Source: Xylogone sp. PMI_703 (Eukaryota; Ascomycota; Leotiomycetes). Taken from it: 64,000 nt of DNA. Numbering within the stretch: the stretch's first letter is position 1; each line of letters begins with the position of its first letter. The translations under genes were made by a program, and so were the position numbers. Where the stretch lies: assembly GCA_021399445.1 (NCBI GenBank), contig JAJTUQ010000003.1, forward strand, positions 5,270,001 through 5,334,000. Reading direction: 5' to 3'. The notes under the pieces are model-generated. The model was not told the origin of the DNA. It saw nothing but the letters and a program-made list of their open reading frames with translations, and searched no databases. Positions 10,654 through 22,200 of the stretch are shown piece after piece.

Positions 10654-11946
10654 ATGTTCAAGTTCTTCAAGTCCAATTTTTTCGACTTCGAGTTCCTTCG
10701 AGTCCTTGGATCCGCTCCTTTCCAAGGCTCTGAAGTATCAGAATGTCTCGAAGCACGAATGCAATTGAAGGACAATGACCCGGAAGCCTGGTATGAGACA
10801 TGGAATTCCTGGGGAAATGAGGCATCAAGACTTGGAGAGGAGGCTCTCGCAAATGGAGACCGAGTAGCAGCTAGATGGGCTTTCATCCGCGCTGCCAACT
10901 ACTATCGGTCCAGCGAGTTCTTCTTGCACGTCACACCAGAGGATCCTCGAATTCTCACCGCGATCCAGAAAAGTGCGTACGCTCACGACCGAGGCGTGGC
11001 CCTCCTCGAAACAGAAGTCATAACTTTCAACATCCCATACGAGAAAGGCTTCGAGCTCCCTGCTCGCCTCTACATGCCTGCACCAGAGGCCCGTGTCCCC
11101 GGTCGCATCCCTCTCATCTTACAGACAGGTGGACTTGATTCCACTAATGAGGAATTGTACTTCTACGGCGCTGCCGGAGCCATTCCCCGCGGTTATGCCG
11201 TCTTGTCCTTTGACGGTCCGGGTCAGGGACTGTCTCTTCGAAGGGACAAAACTCGTCTCCGCCCAGACTGGGAGTATGTCACCAAGAAGGTCCTTGACTA
11301 CGTCTTCGACATCCTAGGTCCCGAAAACGAAAGACTCCAGCTGGATTTGGACCGCATTGCAGTCCTTGGAGCCAGTATGGGAGGCTACTTTGCTCTCCGC
11401 GCAGCTGCGGATCCTCGAATCAAGGCATGCATCTCATGTGACGGATTCTACAATTTATTCGAAATTGTCAAAAGCCGAATGCCACCATTCTTCATCAATG
11501 GCTGGCTCAGTGGCTCGATTAGCGACAACGTCTTCAACAGCGTGAGCAGATTCCTCAGCAAGTTCAACTTTCAGCTGAGGTGGGAGTTCGCACAAGGCGA
11601 ATGGTGCTACGGTGTGGACAGCCCAGCTGATATGATGCGTTTCATGCAAACCATGTCTCTCCAGTCCCCGACCGGCGTTGAGTACCTGGACAAGGTACGC
11701 TGCCCAGTCTTGGTGACAGGTGCACAACAAGCCATCTACTTCGAGCCCGAGGCCAATGCAAAACGGATCATGGCCAACCTGGGCCACCTAGATGAAGCCG
11801 ACAAGCAGCTGTGGATTGGAGATGGCCCCGCCCACGGTGGCTTCCAGGCTAAGATTTCCTGTTTGAGCTTGATGAACCAACATCAGTTCGACTTCCTGGA
11901 CCGACAGTTTGGAATCCAGAGATGTGTGCCATGCAGAAACATCTAA
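10654..11946 (+). CDS. Alpha/beta-hydrolase associated with PKS-NRPS clusters (CcsE/PsoB/Fus2-like)
   Basis: This is a 430-residue single-exon protein. The nucleophile elbow is GASMGG with Ser241, following an oxyanion-type segment (LSFDGPGQG near 188). The likely catalytic His394 is in PAHGG and an acidic residue lies in the FEPEA segment near 370. The helical N-terminal domain (WNSWGNEA, RAANYYRSSEFF) is typical of the hydrolases that sit next to PKS-NRPS genes in cytochalasan, pseurotin and fusarin clusters. There they act after release of the polyketide-amino acid intermediate, around formation of the lactam ring. No signal peptide is visible, so it is probably cytosolic. It is divergent from the synthase across a shared promoter, which supports a joint pathway. 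The ATG was chosen because the next in-frame Met would cut into the conserved N-terminal domain. The exact reaction is an inference from the family. Confidence 0.9.
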   Translation: MFKFFKSNFFDFEFLRVLGSAPFQGSEVSECLEARMQLKDNDPEAWYETWNSWGNEASRLGEEALANGDRVAARWAFIRAANYYRSSEFFLHVTPEDPRILTAIQKSAYAHDRGVALLETEVITFNIPYEKGFELPARLYMPAPEARVPGRIPLILQTGGLDSTNEELYFYGAAGAIPRGYAVLSFDGPGQGLSLRRDKTRLRPDWEYVTKKVLDYVFDILGPENERLQLDLDRIAVLGASMGGYFALRAAADPRIKACISCDGFYNLFEIVKSRMPPFFINGWLSGSISDNVFNSVSRFLSKFNFQLRWEFAQGEWCYGVDSPADMMRFMQTMSLQSPTGVEYLDKVRCPVLVTGAQQAIYFEPEANAKRIMANLGHLDEADKQLWIGDGPAHGGFQAKISCLSLMNQHQFDFLDRQFGIQRCVPCRNI

Positions 11947-13825
11947 TGCGCTAAAATATGTGCCCCACCGCGACTGAATTGTGACAAAACTTTAATTGGG
12001 TAAGGATGGAGGTGGGAATAAAACATCACCGTGGTTGATGTCGTCGTGTCGCGTCTGGCTTTTCTATTTTTGGGTTTTCGGCACTTGCGGTTAGTGCCTA
12101 CGGCGCACGTGACGGCTTCGTTTCCATCGTTGTAGACACTGGTAACACACATTTTGATTTCGTACTTCGTGCTTTTGTGCTTTTTCAGTTAGGCGTCGTC
12201 CGAGATCACTTACGAATTTCTATGAACTACCAAATCAGGCATAGTAGATATTAACTATAATGCTAAATAAATAAAGTTATCCTTTTAATCAAGTGAATTT
12301 CAGTGGCTTTCAGCCTCAGGCAGTGATTGAGACGCTTTCGGCAGCTTATTTTCTAGGGCTGAGCTTAATCCACTCGGTAACGCCACCTAGATGCGCTTAA
12401 CCAGTTACGATTTGGGTTCCGAGGTTGCGCGAAGTAAGATCTCACCAGCACAACCACGGGGATCTACAGTAAACACCTTATACTTTTCACAGCTCTTATC
12501 TTATTTAGGAACTAAAATCTTATACAGTACAATTGGGAATAACTCACCAATCGGATGCAAACGACATCACAATAATCCCCAACCCTCCAGTGATCAAAGC
12601 CCCGTATAAGGGCGGAAGCAGATGCAAAGAGCTGCTACAAGCTACCGTGACACAACACATCTAGACGATGTTCGCATAAACTTTCCCTTTTGAGCCTATT
12701 TCTTCTATAGTAGCAATCAATTATTTTTGTAGATCATTGCATAATGATATATGTAACGAAATATATCAGTTACGGAAACAAATTACCGCAGATTAACATT
12801 ATATTATTATCATAAGTAAAAAAAATACGCGTGATGAAAATTGTATTTCAGAAGACGATTCCAAATCATCGGCACTCCAGTAAATAGCAAATTAAATCAT
12901 AAATTGCCACAAGATTGATTATGCTAACAATTATCAACTATATTCAGTGGCAATGACAAATATGTGTACCACTTGTTAGCTATGGTTGACTCGTCGATGA
13001 GCGAGCGGACCACGGCGTACGCGAGTGACAGCACAGAGATACAGTACCGGTACTTCGGCGGACGCCAAAACTTGGCGGGAAGCCGGGTACGGGTACCAGT
13101 GCGCAAGTATCGCCTATGCAGCCCTAAGAACACCAAAAATAGAGGAGAATGGACTGATAGATAGAACAGCCTTCTCAGCACATTCTGCAATTCCCGCATG
13201 CCCAGTCCAACATAAACGTGACCGAAAGCCTCTCCAATGGATTATATTGATCCTTTAAGGTTCGTCCGATGCTATGTATAGAAATCTGGCACAGACTGTG
13301 GGGATGTTCGGTGGGTTTCGGTAGGCTGTGAAATCGTTGCGCGCGGCACGGCGGGAGGGTGGCTAACCGAATTCTGCGCGCTCTGCCAGCTCTGCCACGT
13401 GCGTGCTTAGAATATTCGGTCCTTGGTGCGGAAGCTCCTGCTGTAGAGTTCACCGAATTCTCACGCCAAGTTCCCTCAACCTACCAACGCCATGCAATCG
13501 GCTTCTTTTCCAGCTCGAGCCATGGAGGGAATGGAGATACTTAAACTGGGAGACCTGCCTGCAGATCTCTCCTCCCATCATCATCATCAAATCATTTCAT
13601 CTCATCTCATCTCCTCTTTACCTCTTCTCCTCTCCTCCATTGGCAAATCATCTCTTAGACTTAGACTTAATTCGAGCAATTCGGAACGCAGCCTCGCACT
13701 CCTCGTAGCTATAATATCCATAAGCTCCCTCGACATAATCTTCTTCAGCATCTGCCTTGCAGTCTTCCTTCTTCCCTTGCACTTTCTTACCGCAATCCTA
13801 TTAATTAATTTCACCACCGTCAAAA
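11947..13825. other. Intergenic, AT-rich; no supported gene
   Basis: No open frame here has convincing coding character. The last 250 bases before the protease-like gene (about 13576-13800) are pyrimidine-rich with CATC/CTCAT runs, as is common around fungal transcription starts, so that part is probably its promoter and 5' leader. The middle (about 12660-12960) is strongly AT-rich. Confidence 0.6.
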
Positions 13826-15148
13826 ATGGTCAAATCTACCTTCTCCGCCACAGGGGCTTGCCTCGTGTCCGCCCTTCTTGCTAGCTCTGCCATCGCTGCT
13901 CCAGCAAAGGCCAAACGCACAAACTGCTCTGATAAGCAAATCCTGCTTCCCATGAGAGAATCCACCCACGGTGCCAGCTTCAACATCACTGTGGGAACTC
14001 CTCCTCAGACCGTCACTCTGCTCAGTGACTGGACATGGCAGACCACCTGGGTTGATACCGCTCACTGCCGAGGAGTCCACGATGTCTCCCTGTGCATTCC
14101 CCCTGGCCAGAACTTCTTCGATGATGCGGCTTCCTCAACCTTCCAAGCAACCCCTGAATTAAACGGCCAGACTTGGCTAGGAACCGACTACACTCCAGGT
14201 ATTCCATTCGTTACCTGGTTCGGCAAGGATACCCTCTGCTTCGAGAGCGATGCAGGTGGAGATCAGATCTGCATGCCCGAGACCGAGATCTCTCTGTCCA
14301 ACTTTACCGACCCACTGCCAGTAGTCTTTGACATTGGTGGAGTTTTCGGCTTTGCCCCTGTCCTTGAAGGCTACAATGCCTCCTTCTACCCAGCAACCTA
14401 CCAGTTCATGAAGGCCAACCTCTTGAACCCAGTTGTAGGTTGGCACATGTGCGGCCTCCTCAAAGACGCCAAGACTTGCTATGGCGAGGACTACCTCACC
14501 ATCATGGGAGGCACAGATGAAGCCATGTACAACGCTTCCGACATCATATACCATGACCTAGACATCAACCCTTGCGTCAACTCCGGAACCCACTTGTCCC
14601 TCAGCCCATCCCGTGAGAACTACTGGTCAACCACGTGGACTGGCTTCTTCATCGGCGACAACAAGTACTCCCTCCGTGCTGAGGACTCCCCCAACTACAA
14701 CTCCACCAATGCCTCCCCATCTTGCGATCCCATTGACCCCATTGCTATCTGGGATCAGGACAAGTTCGGTCACGGTGCACCAATGCCACTCGCTGCATTC
14801 GACTACCTCGTGGGCGTCACCGGTGCCCACAAGATCAACGACACCGCTGCTCCCTTCAACGCCGGAACTCAGGGTCTCTGGGCTGTTCCAAAGAACAACA
14901 CCTCCAACCTCCCCAACATCAACTACGAGCTCTCCAAGAAGCAAAACATCACTATTACTCCAGAGCAGTACATTGACTGCACCTACATGCCAGGCACCTG
15001 CCTGTTGAACGCCCGTACCTGGGACCGCCCCATTGATGGTGCTCAGACCTTCTTCGGTCTCACCGTCATCAGCCATACCTACCTTGTCTTCGACTATGAC
15101 AGCAACAAGGTTGGTGTTGCACCAGTCAAGAGCAGCTTCTACCTTTAA
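13826..15148 (+). CDS. Secreted aspartic-protease-fold protein with degenerate catalytic motifs
   Basis: This 440-residue single-exon protein has a clear signal peptide (hydrophobic residues about 9-24, then APAKAKR, a possible propeptide cleavage site). The fold looks like a pepsin-type (A1) peptidase: FNITVGTPPQ is the usual start of the first lobe and the C-terminus has the expected beta-strand pattern ending in VFDYDSNKVGVAP. Where A1 enzymes have D-T/S-G, this protein has S-D-W-T-W, keeping an Asp but losing Thr-Gly. Near the expected second Asp it has AIWDQDKFGHG instead of DSGTT. There are many N-glycosylation sequons (NIT, NFT, NAS, NST, NNT). It may be a non-peptidase or altered-specificity member of the family; proteolytic activity should not be assumed. 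It lies next to the metabolite genes, but no functional link is evident. Confidence 0.82.
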   Translation: MVKSTFSATGACLVSALLASSAIAAPAKAKRTNCSDKQILLPMRESTHGASFNITVGTPPQTVTLLSDWTWQTTWVDTAHCRGVHDVSLCIPPGQNFFDDAASSTFQATPELNGQTWLGTDYTPGIPFVTWFGKDTLCFESDAGGDQICMPETEISLSNFTDPLPVVFDIGGVFGFAPVLEGYNASFYPATYQFMKANLLNPVVGWHMCGLLKDAKTCYGEDYLTIMGGTDEAMYNASDIIYHDLDINPCVNSGTHLSLSPSRENYWSTTWTGFFIGDNKYSLRAEDSPNYNSTNASPSCDPIDPIAIWDQDKFGHGAPMPLAAFDYLVGVTGAHKINDTAAPFNAGTQGLWAVPKNNTSNLPNINYELSKKQNITITPEQYIDCTYMPGTCLLNARTWDRPIDGAQTFFGLTVISHTYLVFDYDSNKVGVAPVKSSFYL

Positions 15149-18104
15149 ATTCACTGGCTAGAAGATCAGTAAATATGGGAGGCTATCATGACTTTCCTTT
15201 GTTCTAATTGCTTTTCATTTTCGTCCTTTGTCCTTTGTCTTTCGTCCCTCGTGTTTTCGTCCTTTTGTCTTTGAATGAGCATTGTCTGCGCGCATAGGTT
15301 ATGTTTATAGATGGATATGTTCCGGCTTGCGATAGACGCTAATTTCCCCGAAAATACGGGATGGGTTCGGCTGGGATGTGGATGTACGAAAAAATATATA
15401 AACTACTGATTACTCTATACCTCCGCTTGCTTCATCTAGATTGTGCCTTGAGTGACTTTGGTGATTCACGTAAATGTGCAAGCATGATTGGAAAAACCAT
15501 ATAAATGATTACACTTCGAGGCAATTGAACAATTTGGGTAATTTAGAAAACGCACTGAATTTTACTAAGTTGACCAAGGATTACTCTTCTTAAATCATTA
15601 GCGTTTGTGCTAGGCTGTATGTTACTTCGCGTATGTCTCTTATGAACATTTTCAATGAAGTTATAGATTACTTGTACTAACTACGGAACAAGATGCCGAG
15701 ATATCAAAAGATCGACAACATACTCGAGTATGGTTGGAATGAGTCCAATTCCAATCCGACTCCGATCGGAATGATCGAATTCAAACCTGATTGGACAGAA
15801 ACTCGGATGCGTTTGCGTGTAAGCACTACACCCCAACTGGGAAGGCGGTGCGCTTAAACAGCAGAAATTATGTAAGCGAATATTTGTGCTTTATCATGAT
15901 ATACATTTCCTAGACGCATACAGTTAAATTACAAAGAATATGAACAAATATATTTAGAGTAGAAGAAATTATCTATCTAATGGTATAATTTTCACCATAA
16001 TTGGAGTTAAATTGAAGTAGATGGCTATTCTGTACGGATTGTGGAATAAAATATGCAGACTTCAAATAGATCTGTAATGTTGGTCTAAAATTATTCCACC
16101 GCGACAAAATTAAAATTCAACCCAAACTTAGACACGCAGCTACGAATCAATCTCAATACAGTTCAATTCTACATTTAACTTCGCTCCTATCAATAGAATC
16201 TGATCCCAATATTCTAATATAACGTATAACGCGATTCAATAACGTATCCCGCACTGCAAACAAAGCCGCCTCACCCAAGTTTCGGTGCCGAGAATAAAGA
16301 CTCAAAATCCCCAGACCTACTCGGACCCGTAGTTTACGCCTCACACAATCAGAGCGCGAGCCACAAGGCATTGCGTGCTCAAACCCATCAATCTGATTCG
16401 GCACCAAGGATCTGACAAAGCCAGTAAGATCTGACCCCCGACAACGTTATGTGGCGTCGAGTTCACGTTATGTGGGCATTGTACATTACGGCCGTATTGA
16501 CGTTATCAAAAACCAGCAGAGGCTGCGAAATTGCACCTATCGTGTACTATTTGAGTGTTCATCACGAGTTCGTACGATAGAATTCCGTAAGCTTAGAAGT
16601 TACGCTCTGTAGAGTTTGGGAACCATTAACTCTGAGGGGGTTTTAGAGGAGCGCAAAGGATGAGTTGAGGGGTTATTATTGGAGCAGCCTCGTGCTGCAA
16701 TGGTTAGGGTATCAAGATACTGATATGGGTTAGCTTGGATGAAGATTACGATAGCCCCTCAATCTTTAGATTAAATTGCGGGCGAGGTTGCATTCAGACT
16801 AAGACTAAGACCGTTTCTAGTAAACATGTTCCTAATCATAGGAGCTTAGCGTATATCTTGGGAGCAAACACATGAGCGATAGCACAGAGCCTCGGGAGTA
16901 CTAGATCTGCGAGGCTCTGCCAGTTTGTGCGCTTGAACTAATAACATAGAATTACCCGTTAGGGGAACCGTGAGGTGTTTGATGTTCGTATGTACCGGTA
17001 GTATGGTAGTGCCTCGGACCGACAGAGGCTTATGTTAAGGAATCAAGGAGCTTGAAAAAAAGTTAAGAGCTTAGATAAGTTCTATAATTGGGTAATCGAA
17101 TGTGATGACTAGGCCTAATTAACTAAACTAACTAGACTTACTCCACAGTAGCCGTTAATGGTTTTTTTTGCTTCTTCAAGAGGGGTATTTCCAACCTAAT
17201 GGTGTACATTCCCCCACAACGCCCCCTCTCTTCCAGAGACTCACGATGCTACTTCGCACGTATCCGAAATAGTACTCATTTCTACTCAGCTTCAGTAATA
17301 ACATGCGGTGAAACCTCCTCAAATAAAGCACCAGCATGTCCAACAATGGACAAACAAAAAACCAAAACAATCAAACCTAATCTAAGATCCTCAACTGCCG
17401 AGATAGGCAATTTTGCCCTTTATAGAGCATATCGTGTAAGGCCACTATCGCTAAAAGAGCGGACTCCGCCGCATCCGGCGGTTCTGATACAAATCAGCGA
17501 CACGTTTTGATACGAAACCTGGACTGGTCTGTGCTAATGCAGCGTACTGACTATGCAGTAAACAATACTACGTACCCTTACTAAGCCGTGCATGTTTTAG
17601 GGCTGACTTCTCTTACGCCACGTAATAGTTTTATAGCAATTGACGTATTACGGGTTTTCTAGGTTAGGATAAAGACGAAATCTGGACTAGCTTAGTGGGG
17701 CAGTGATATGGTGATCATGTCCATAAGCTCTGAGCTAGGTGTGAGCTTGGGAGCTTGACGGGGTTTGTTACGAGGTTTGGGTACAGTCAGGTTTGTGTTT
17801 GTGCCTGTGCGTCTATCGATACTGCAGCATTGCTGTAATCTCCGTACTTATTACCGGATGTATTATTGTGCACCACATATGGAGCTTGATATTCTGGGTA
17901 ACTAAAGTCATTTTTCCAGCAACTGCTGGACCACCTTGCTGTGTGTCTATCATAATAATATTTCTTGCATGCCGACGTAACCAATAAAACGCCTTACGTG
18001 ATTCTAAAAAACTCGCTAATGTACAAAATCTAATCCCTGTAAGTAAAAGCCTTGCTTGGGCGCAATATCCACCCCGAATCGGGTTAATGACAGGGGTGGC
18101 TTTG
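15149..18104. other. 3-kb AT-rich gene-poor stretch
   Basis: No credible gene is seen. A degenerate run of TCCTTTG/TCTTTCGTCC units follows the protease-like gene at about 15215-15275 and may be in its 3' untranslated region. The remainder is AT-rich with scattered short frames below about 100 codons that lack family motifs. A pair of ACGTTATGTGG copies occurs near 16445 and 16467. It could be old mutated repeat DNA, but no terminal repeats or transposase frame were recognised. Confidence 0.5.
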
Positions 18105-19214
18105 CTATAAGCCCCTCCCGCTATTATTGCCTTGCGCGCTGCTGCGCTGGAAGCGTGCGGCGTCTGTATGCGCAGCCCGGCCTCTGATTGCTGTGTTATG
18201 CGCCGCTCGTGAGGAGGAGCGCTGGGTGGGGGAGACCATGAGTGGTGGAAACAGAGGGTCGTCTAGCGCGCGTTTCATCTGGGCGATGACTTTGTCGATG
18301 ATGACGGTGAGGATGGCGCGCGATTGGTTGGAGAGGTAGTAGGGATGGCGAGAACGGATGTGTTTTTCAATGGCGTACTTGTTGGGGATGAGGATTGGGT
18401 CAGGTGACAGCGTGCTGAATGCGTGCTCTGGTGAGGAGGTAGCACTTTGAGTGCAGATGGGATAGGTGTTGTTGGTTTTGGAGTCGAGGTTGCGGTATAA
18501 TGTTGGAGGTGAAATTGAAGGGCAGTTAGGACTGCGTGCTGAGGGCTCGCTGTACGGAGGGGTAAGCAGCGGGTCGGCGGCTATCGGAAGGTCGAGGCTG
18601 GAGTGGCGCCAGATTGGTTGAGGCTCGCTATCAAACGAGTCTGGAATCATCTCCTCTCCGAAGTCCACAACATCGTAGACTGATTCCATGAGAGTCAACT
18701 GACTGATAGATGTATCCACCAAGTTGAAGTCCTGGTCAAACTCGGGCGGAGTCATCATAGACAGGTTGCACGTCGAAGGGTTTGCTCCAGCCATAAGTCC
18801 ATGCCAGGATGCGGACGTAACATCTGCGTCTGTGTATGGTAGCAGAGGCATATCTATGGCGGAAAACATTGGATTGGAGTGGAACATTGACTCAATCGAG
18901 GCATTTTGGGAATCCCGCATGCCTGGCTGGAGCTCGTCGTTGGTTGCCTTGAGGGTCCGGCTACCCTGCTCGGATTTCCAATACTTTGCAGGATTTGCCA
19001 AGTCTCGAGGGGCTACTGGGCGCCTACCCATCCTTCGGGACGGGCTGTAGTTGCACTTGAGATTGAGCTTTTGACATCGAGAGCACACTGGTCGGCTCTG
19101 GCAGCACTTGATTTTGGAGCTAGCGCAGGCATCACAGGACATTCTGAGTTTCCGTGCTTTCACACGGTTGTGCCTGAGACGAGGAGTAGATTGTTGAGAG
19201 TTGTCGGAGTCCAT
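18105..19214 (-). CDS. AflR-like Zn2Cys6 transcription factor
   Basis: This is a 369-residue single-exon protein starting at the ATG at 19214. The N-terminal binuclear cluster is complete: C-DA-C-ASSKIK-C-CQSRPV-C-SR-C-QKLNLK-C (about residues 27-54), followed by the basic SPSRRMGRRP segment typical of AflR-like pathway regulators. A long Ser/Pro/Asp-rich middle follows. The usual C-terminal AflR domain is not obvious: after ILTVIIDKVIAQMKRAL the protein ends in an Arg/Ser/Ala-rich tail, so the gene may be short or truncated relative to the family. It could regulate the nearby PKS-NRPS cluster about 8 kb away, but intervening unrelated DNA makes that only a possibility. Confidence 0.8.
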   Translation of the reverse strand: MDSDNSQQSTPRLRHNRVKARKLRMSCDACASSKIKCCQSRPVCSRCQKLNLKCNYSPSRRMGRRPVAPRDLANPAKYWKSEQGSRTLKATNDELQPGMRDSQNASIESMFHSNPMFSAIDMPLLPYTDADVTSASWHGLMAGANPSTCNLSMMTPPEFDQDFNLVDTSISQLTLMESVYDVVDFGEEMIPDSFDSEPQPIWRHSSLDLPIAADPLLTPPYSEPSARSPNCPSISPPTLYRNLDSKTNNTYPICTQSATSSPEHAFSTLSPDPILIPNKYAIEKHIRSRHPYYLSNQSRAILTVIIDKVIAQMKRALDDPLFPPLMVSPTQRSSSRAAHNTAIRGRAAHTDAARFQRSSAQGNNSGRGL

Positions 19215-22200
19215 TTTGGTGAAAGATTCTCTGATTGTTTAGAGCATATACAGTTGTCGTATTTGTGATTTGAGTTCATGAATGTCTTTTAAGAAGCGCG
19301 GGAAGAGAATGAGGGTCTAGAGCTATACGTCCGAATTATCAAGGAAGCCTTGATGTTTTGAATGGCCAAGCTTAATCCTCTTGATAGGATGTGGCTTTAC
19401 GATCCGAGATTTCGGATTGAAATAGCATCAACACGTGAGGCTGAGAAGCCGAAGTTGTTCAGACGTGGCCGATTGTTTGGTTGACCACATCCGTTATTTC
19501 CAACCGTGAGGAAAGGCTCCGAAGGTGCCGGCTAGCGTCAGCCTGTGGACGTCCGATCATGGTTCAAGAGCCAAATCTTGGCTGGATTGTACCTGCAGTC
19601 TTTGCCGTCAAATTTGGCAGAGCAATTGTGGCGGAGCGATGTCTAGAGTAGCGCTAGGCCTGATAAGAATTCGGCAGCCCTCGAAGCTCTGAACAAGCTC
19701 TTCGGATGCCCCATAATTGGCATCACCTTGCTCCCATCTGGTACTCTAGTCGCAGATCCTTATAAGCGCCCCACTGGTGTCGAATTTTGATCTAAAATGT
19801 CACTGGAGCTGGGCCGTCAAGGTTGGAGGTCGTTGCCATTCGGCTAACCTTGTCTAGGGCAGAGCTCCCATAAATAACATTGTGCCCAGATTCGGCTAAC
19901 CCTAAAGTTTTTTACTTGCAGAATAGAGCCTGATACGTTCTGGCGTGACGGTAGTCTGGTTCGGATAGATTTGAGATCATACGGTGGATACTCTGTGGAT
20001 AAACAGTACAGTACTACTGTGATGGTACTGCGCTAGTCCGCATCACACTCCGTGGGGACAGTTGTGTCCACTAATTAGTACCTCTCTTCTTCCAGTAAAG
20101 GCAGTCGACGCACGCCCCAGCTTCCAAATGGCTTGCCTCCCAAGAACCTTAAAATAGAAGAGATTCCAGGTACCGGCCAAGGTTGAGCACCATGAAGCTT
20201 GTTCGGCGCATCTTAGGAATCTCGGAAGAACCCCCACCAGTTTGGTGATTCTTGGATAACGACGAAGCTTTTGCGCACGCTTGAGAATAGTGTTACAATT
20301 TCTCGGTATGGAATCAAACAAGGAGGAACCCCAGAACCCCAGATCAAGAAAGTGACGACAGACTGATCTTTACACGTGTCATGCTTTGCCCTAGCTATGG
20401 GGTGCAAGCGATGTTGGATGAATTCAATGCCCAATCCAGCGAGGAGCAGGAGTTATTGCAGAAGACTGTCCTGCGAGGAAAAAAAAGATACTCAATCCTA
20501 CGGCAGCTACAGTAGTGAAACAGAAGTATGCTAGGGGTGCAACCCAGCCACGTCGCTGATAGACAGGAAAATCCAAGTCATAGGCAAAGCCACTTGGAGC
20601 TCTAGCCACAGGTTCCGCAGAAGGAAGGTTGACCGCATCTTGACTTTACAACCAATCACAGCCAATCACGGTAGATAACCAGTACTGCACGGGCACGGGA
20701 CAGCACTATTGTCTGGGAGCTGTTCTGGCAATGAGATGAGGCCAGCGCCACAACAGTGCGTTCCATCAGCACTAGGCCGCTAGTTAGGACGCTTGGCAAA
20801 CACCGCAGCAAACAATTCTATTGCCGCCGATATGGGAATTGGGAAAAACTCAAATACGGTACGACGTCTCAGGCGTAATTGGCAGCATCGCGCGATTCGG
20901 AACGCACAGGCAGCAGAGAGGATTCCATGTTGCGTAAATAGAAAAAAGCCCTACTACTACTGCATAGCTTCGGCGGGGGAGGGGGGGGTTTCGAGGGAAG
21001 AGAGGGAGCACATTTGCTGTATAGTAATAGTAATCGTAATACGGTGCAAATTTTTGCCAATTTACAGGAGGAATGGGACCATGGAAGGTTAAGTTGGTTA
21101 AGTTAATTAAGCTGATTCGGTGTGCCGCAATAATGCGTGTATGTAAATTGTCGGAATTGGATAGTGAGGGCGCGGAAAGATGCAATCCCCCAGGCATGGA
21201 TCTTGTAGATCATCCTCCTAAAACGGGCGGGCTGGTGGCTCAGGTGCAGGCCAAGAAGGGCGCGACGTACTTTTCGTAAACAAAGTTCACGTACTCCACT
21301 CGTGCAGTTACTCGTACGGGTAGCAGTGCTGCTGGCTTGAATAATGGCTTGGGACTGTTTCTGCGACCCACTTGACTTCGCTGCTACTGCTGGTGCTGGT
21401 GCTGCGACTCTACTCAGACTTTGGGCTTGTCTGGAGTAGGTTGCATTAACCGTAAACCGTACAGCTTCTGTGCCTTTTAGCTGCTTGGGCTCTGAGTGGC
21501 TCGGTTAAGATCGGTAGGATCTACGTACGGCTATTTTAAGGTTGCGCTAGCGCGTTAAGCGACAGGATTCGCCAATCACACGTCGTTAGGCTTCTGACTT
21601 GGCCCTTCCGCACAGATTGCAGATTGCGGACGCGCCCTTGCGCCCAAGAGTGGGCTTGTTCCCACTGCGGCGGAGAAGACACAGTAGTAATTACGAAGTA
21701 TTAGCACGAGTTAGCTCAAGTACTGGACTGTGTTGGATAGTGGTACTGGACTGCAGAGTGGCCTTTGACCGTGGCCATTATGCCCCATAAGGCACAGGGC
21801 TGCGAATTGATATCGCCAAAAATGTCACCTTTCGTTGGACGGATGCATGCGTGGGAGGATGCGGTATTTACCACAATAAACAACTCCGTACATCTGGGCA
21901 ATTCCCACTTCGGCCTAGCTGGGGCAGACCAGATCTCGCCCATCTCAAATCCAAATCCTCAGCTGTGGTCGGAAGATTTGAGTGGAGGGACCCAGCAAAT
22001 GCAGTGGGCCGGATGTAGATTCCATGGGGCAGGAGGGGAATGGACGAAGGAGCCAATTGCTCAGCAAGCATTCGGCTTTGGCATCTTCAGCCCTTGATCG
22101 CGCCGTCCCGCTTGCATGCCCAAAATAAGAAGTGTTTAAATTTGACCCTGACTGTGCTAATCCCGCCGACTACTCTAATCAACCTTCGGCAGCCACAGGG

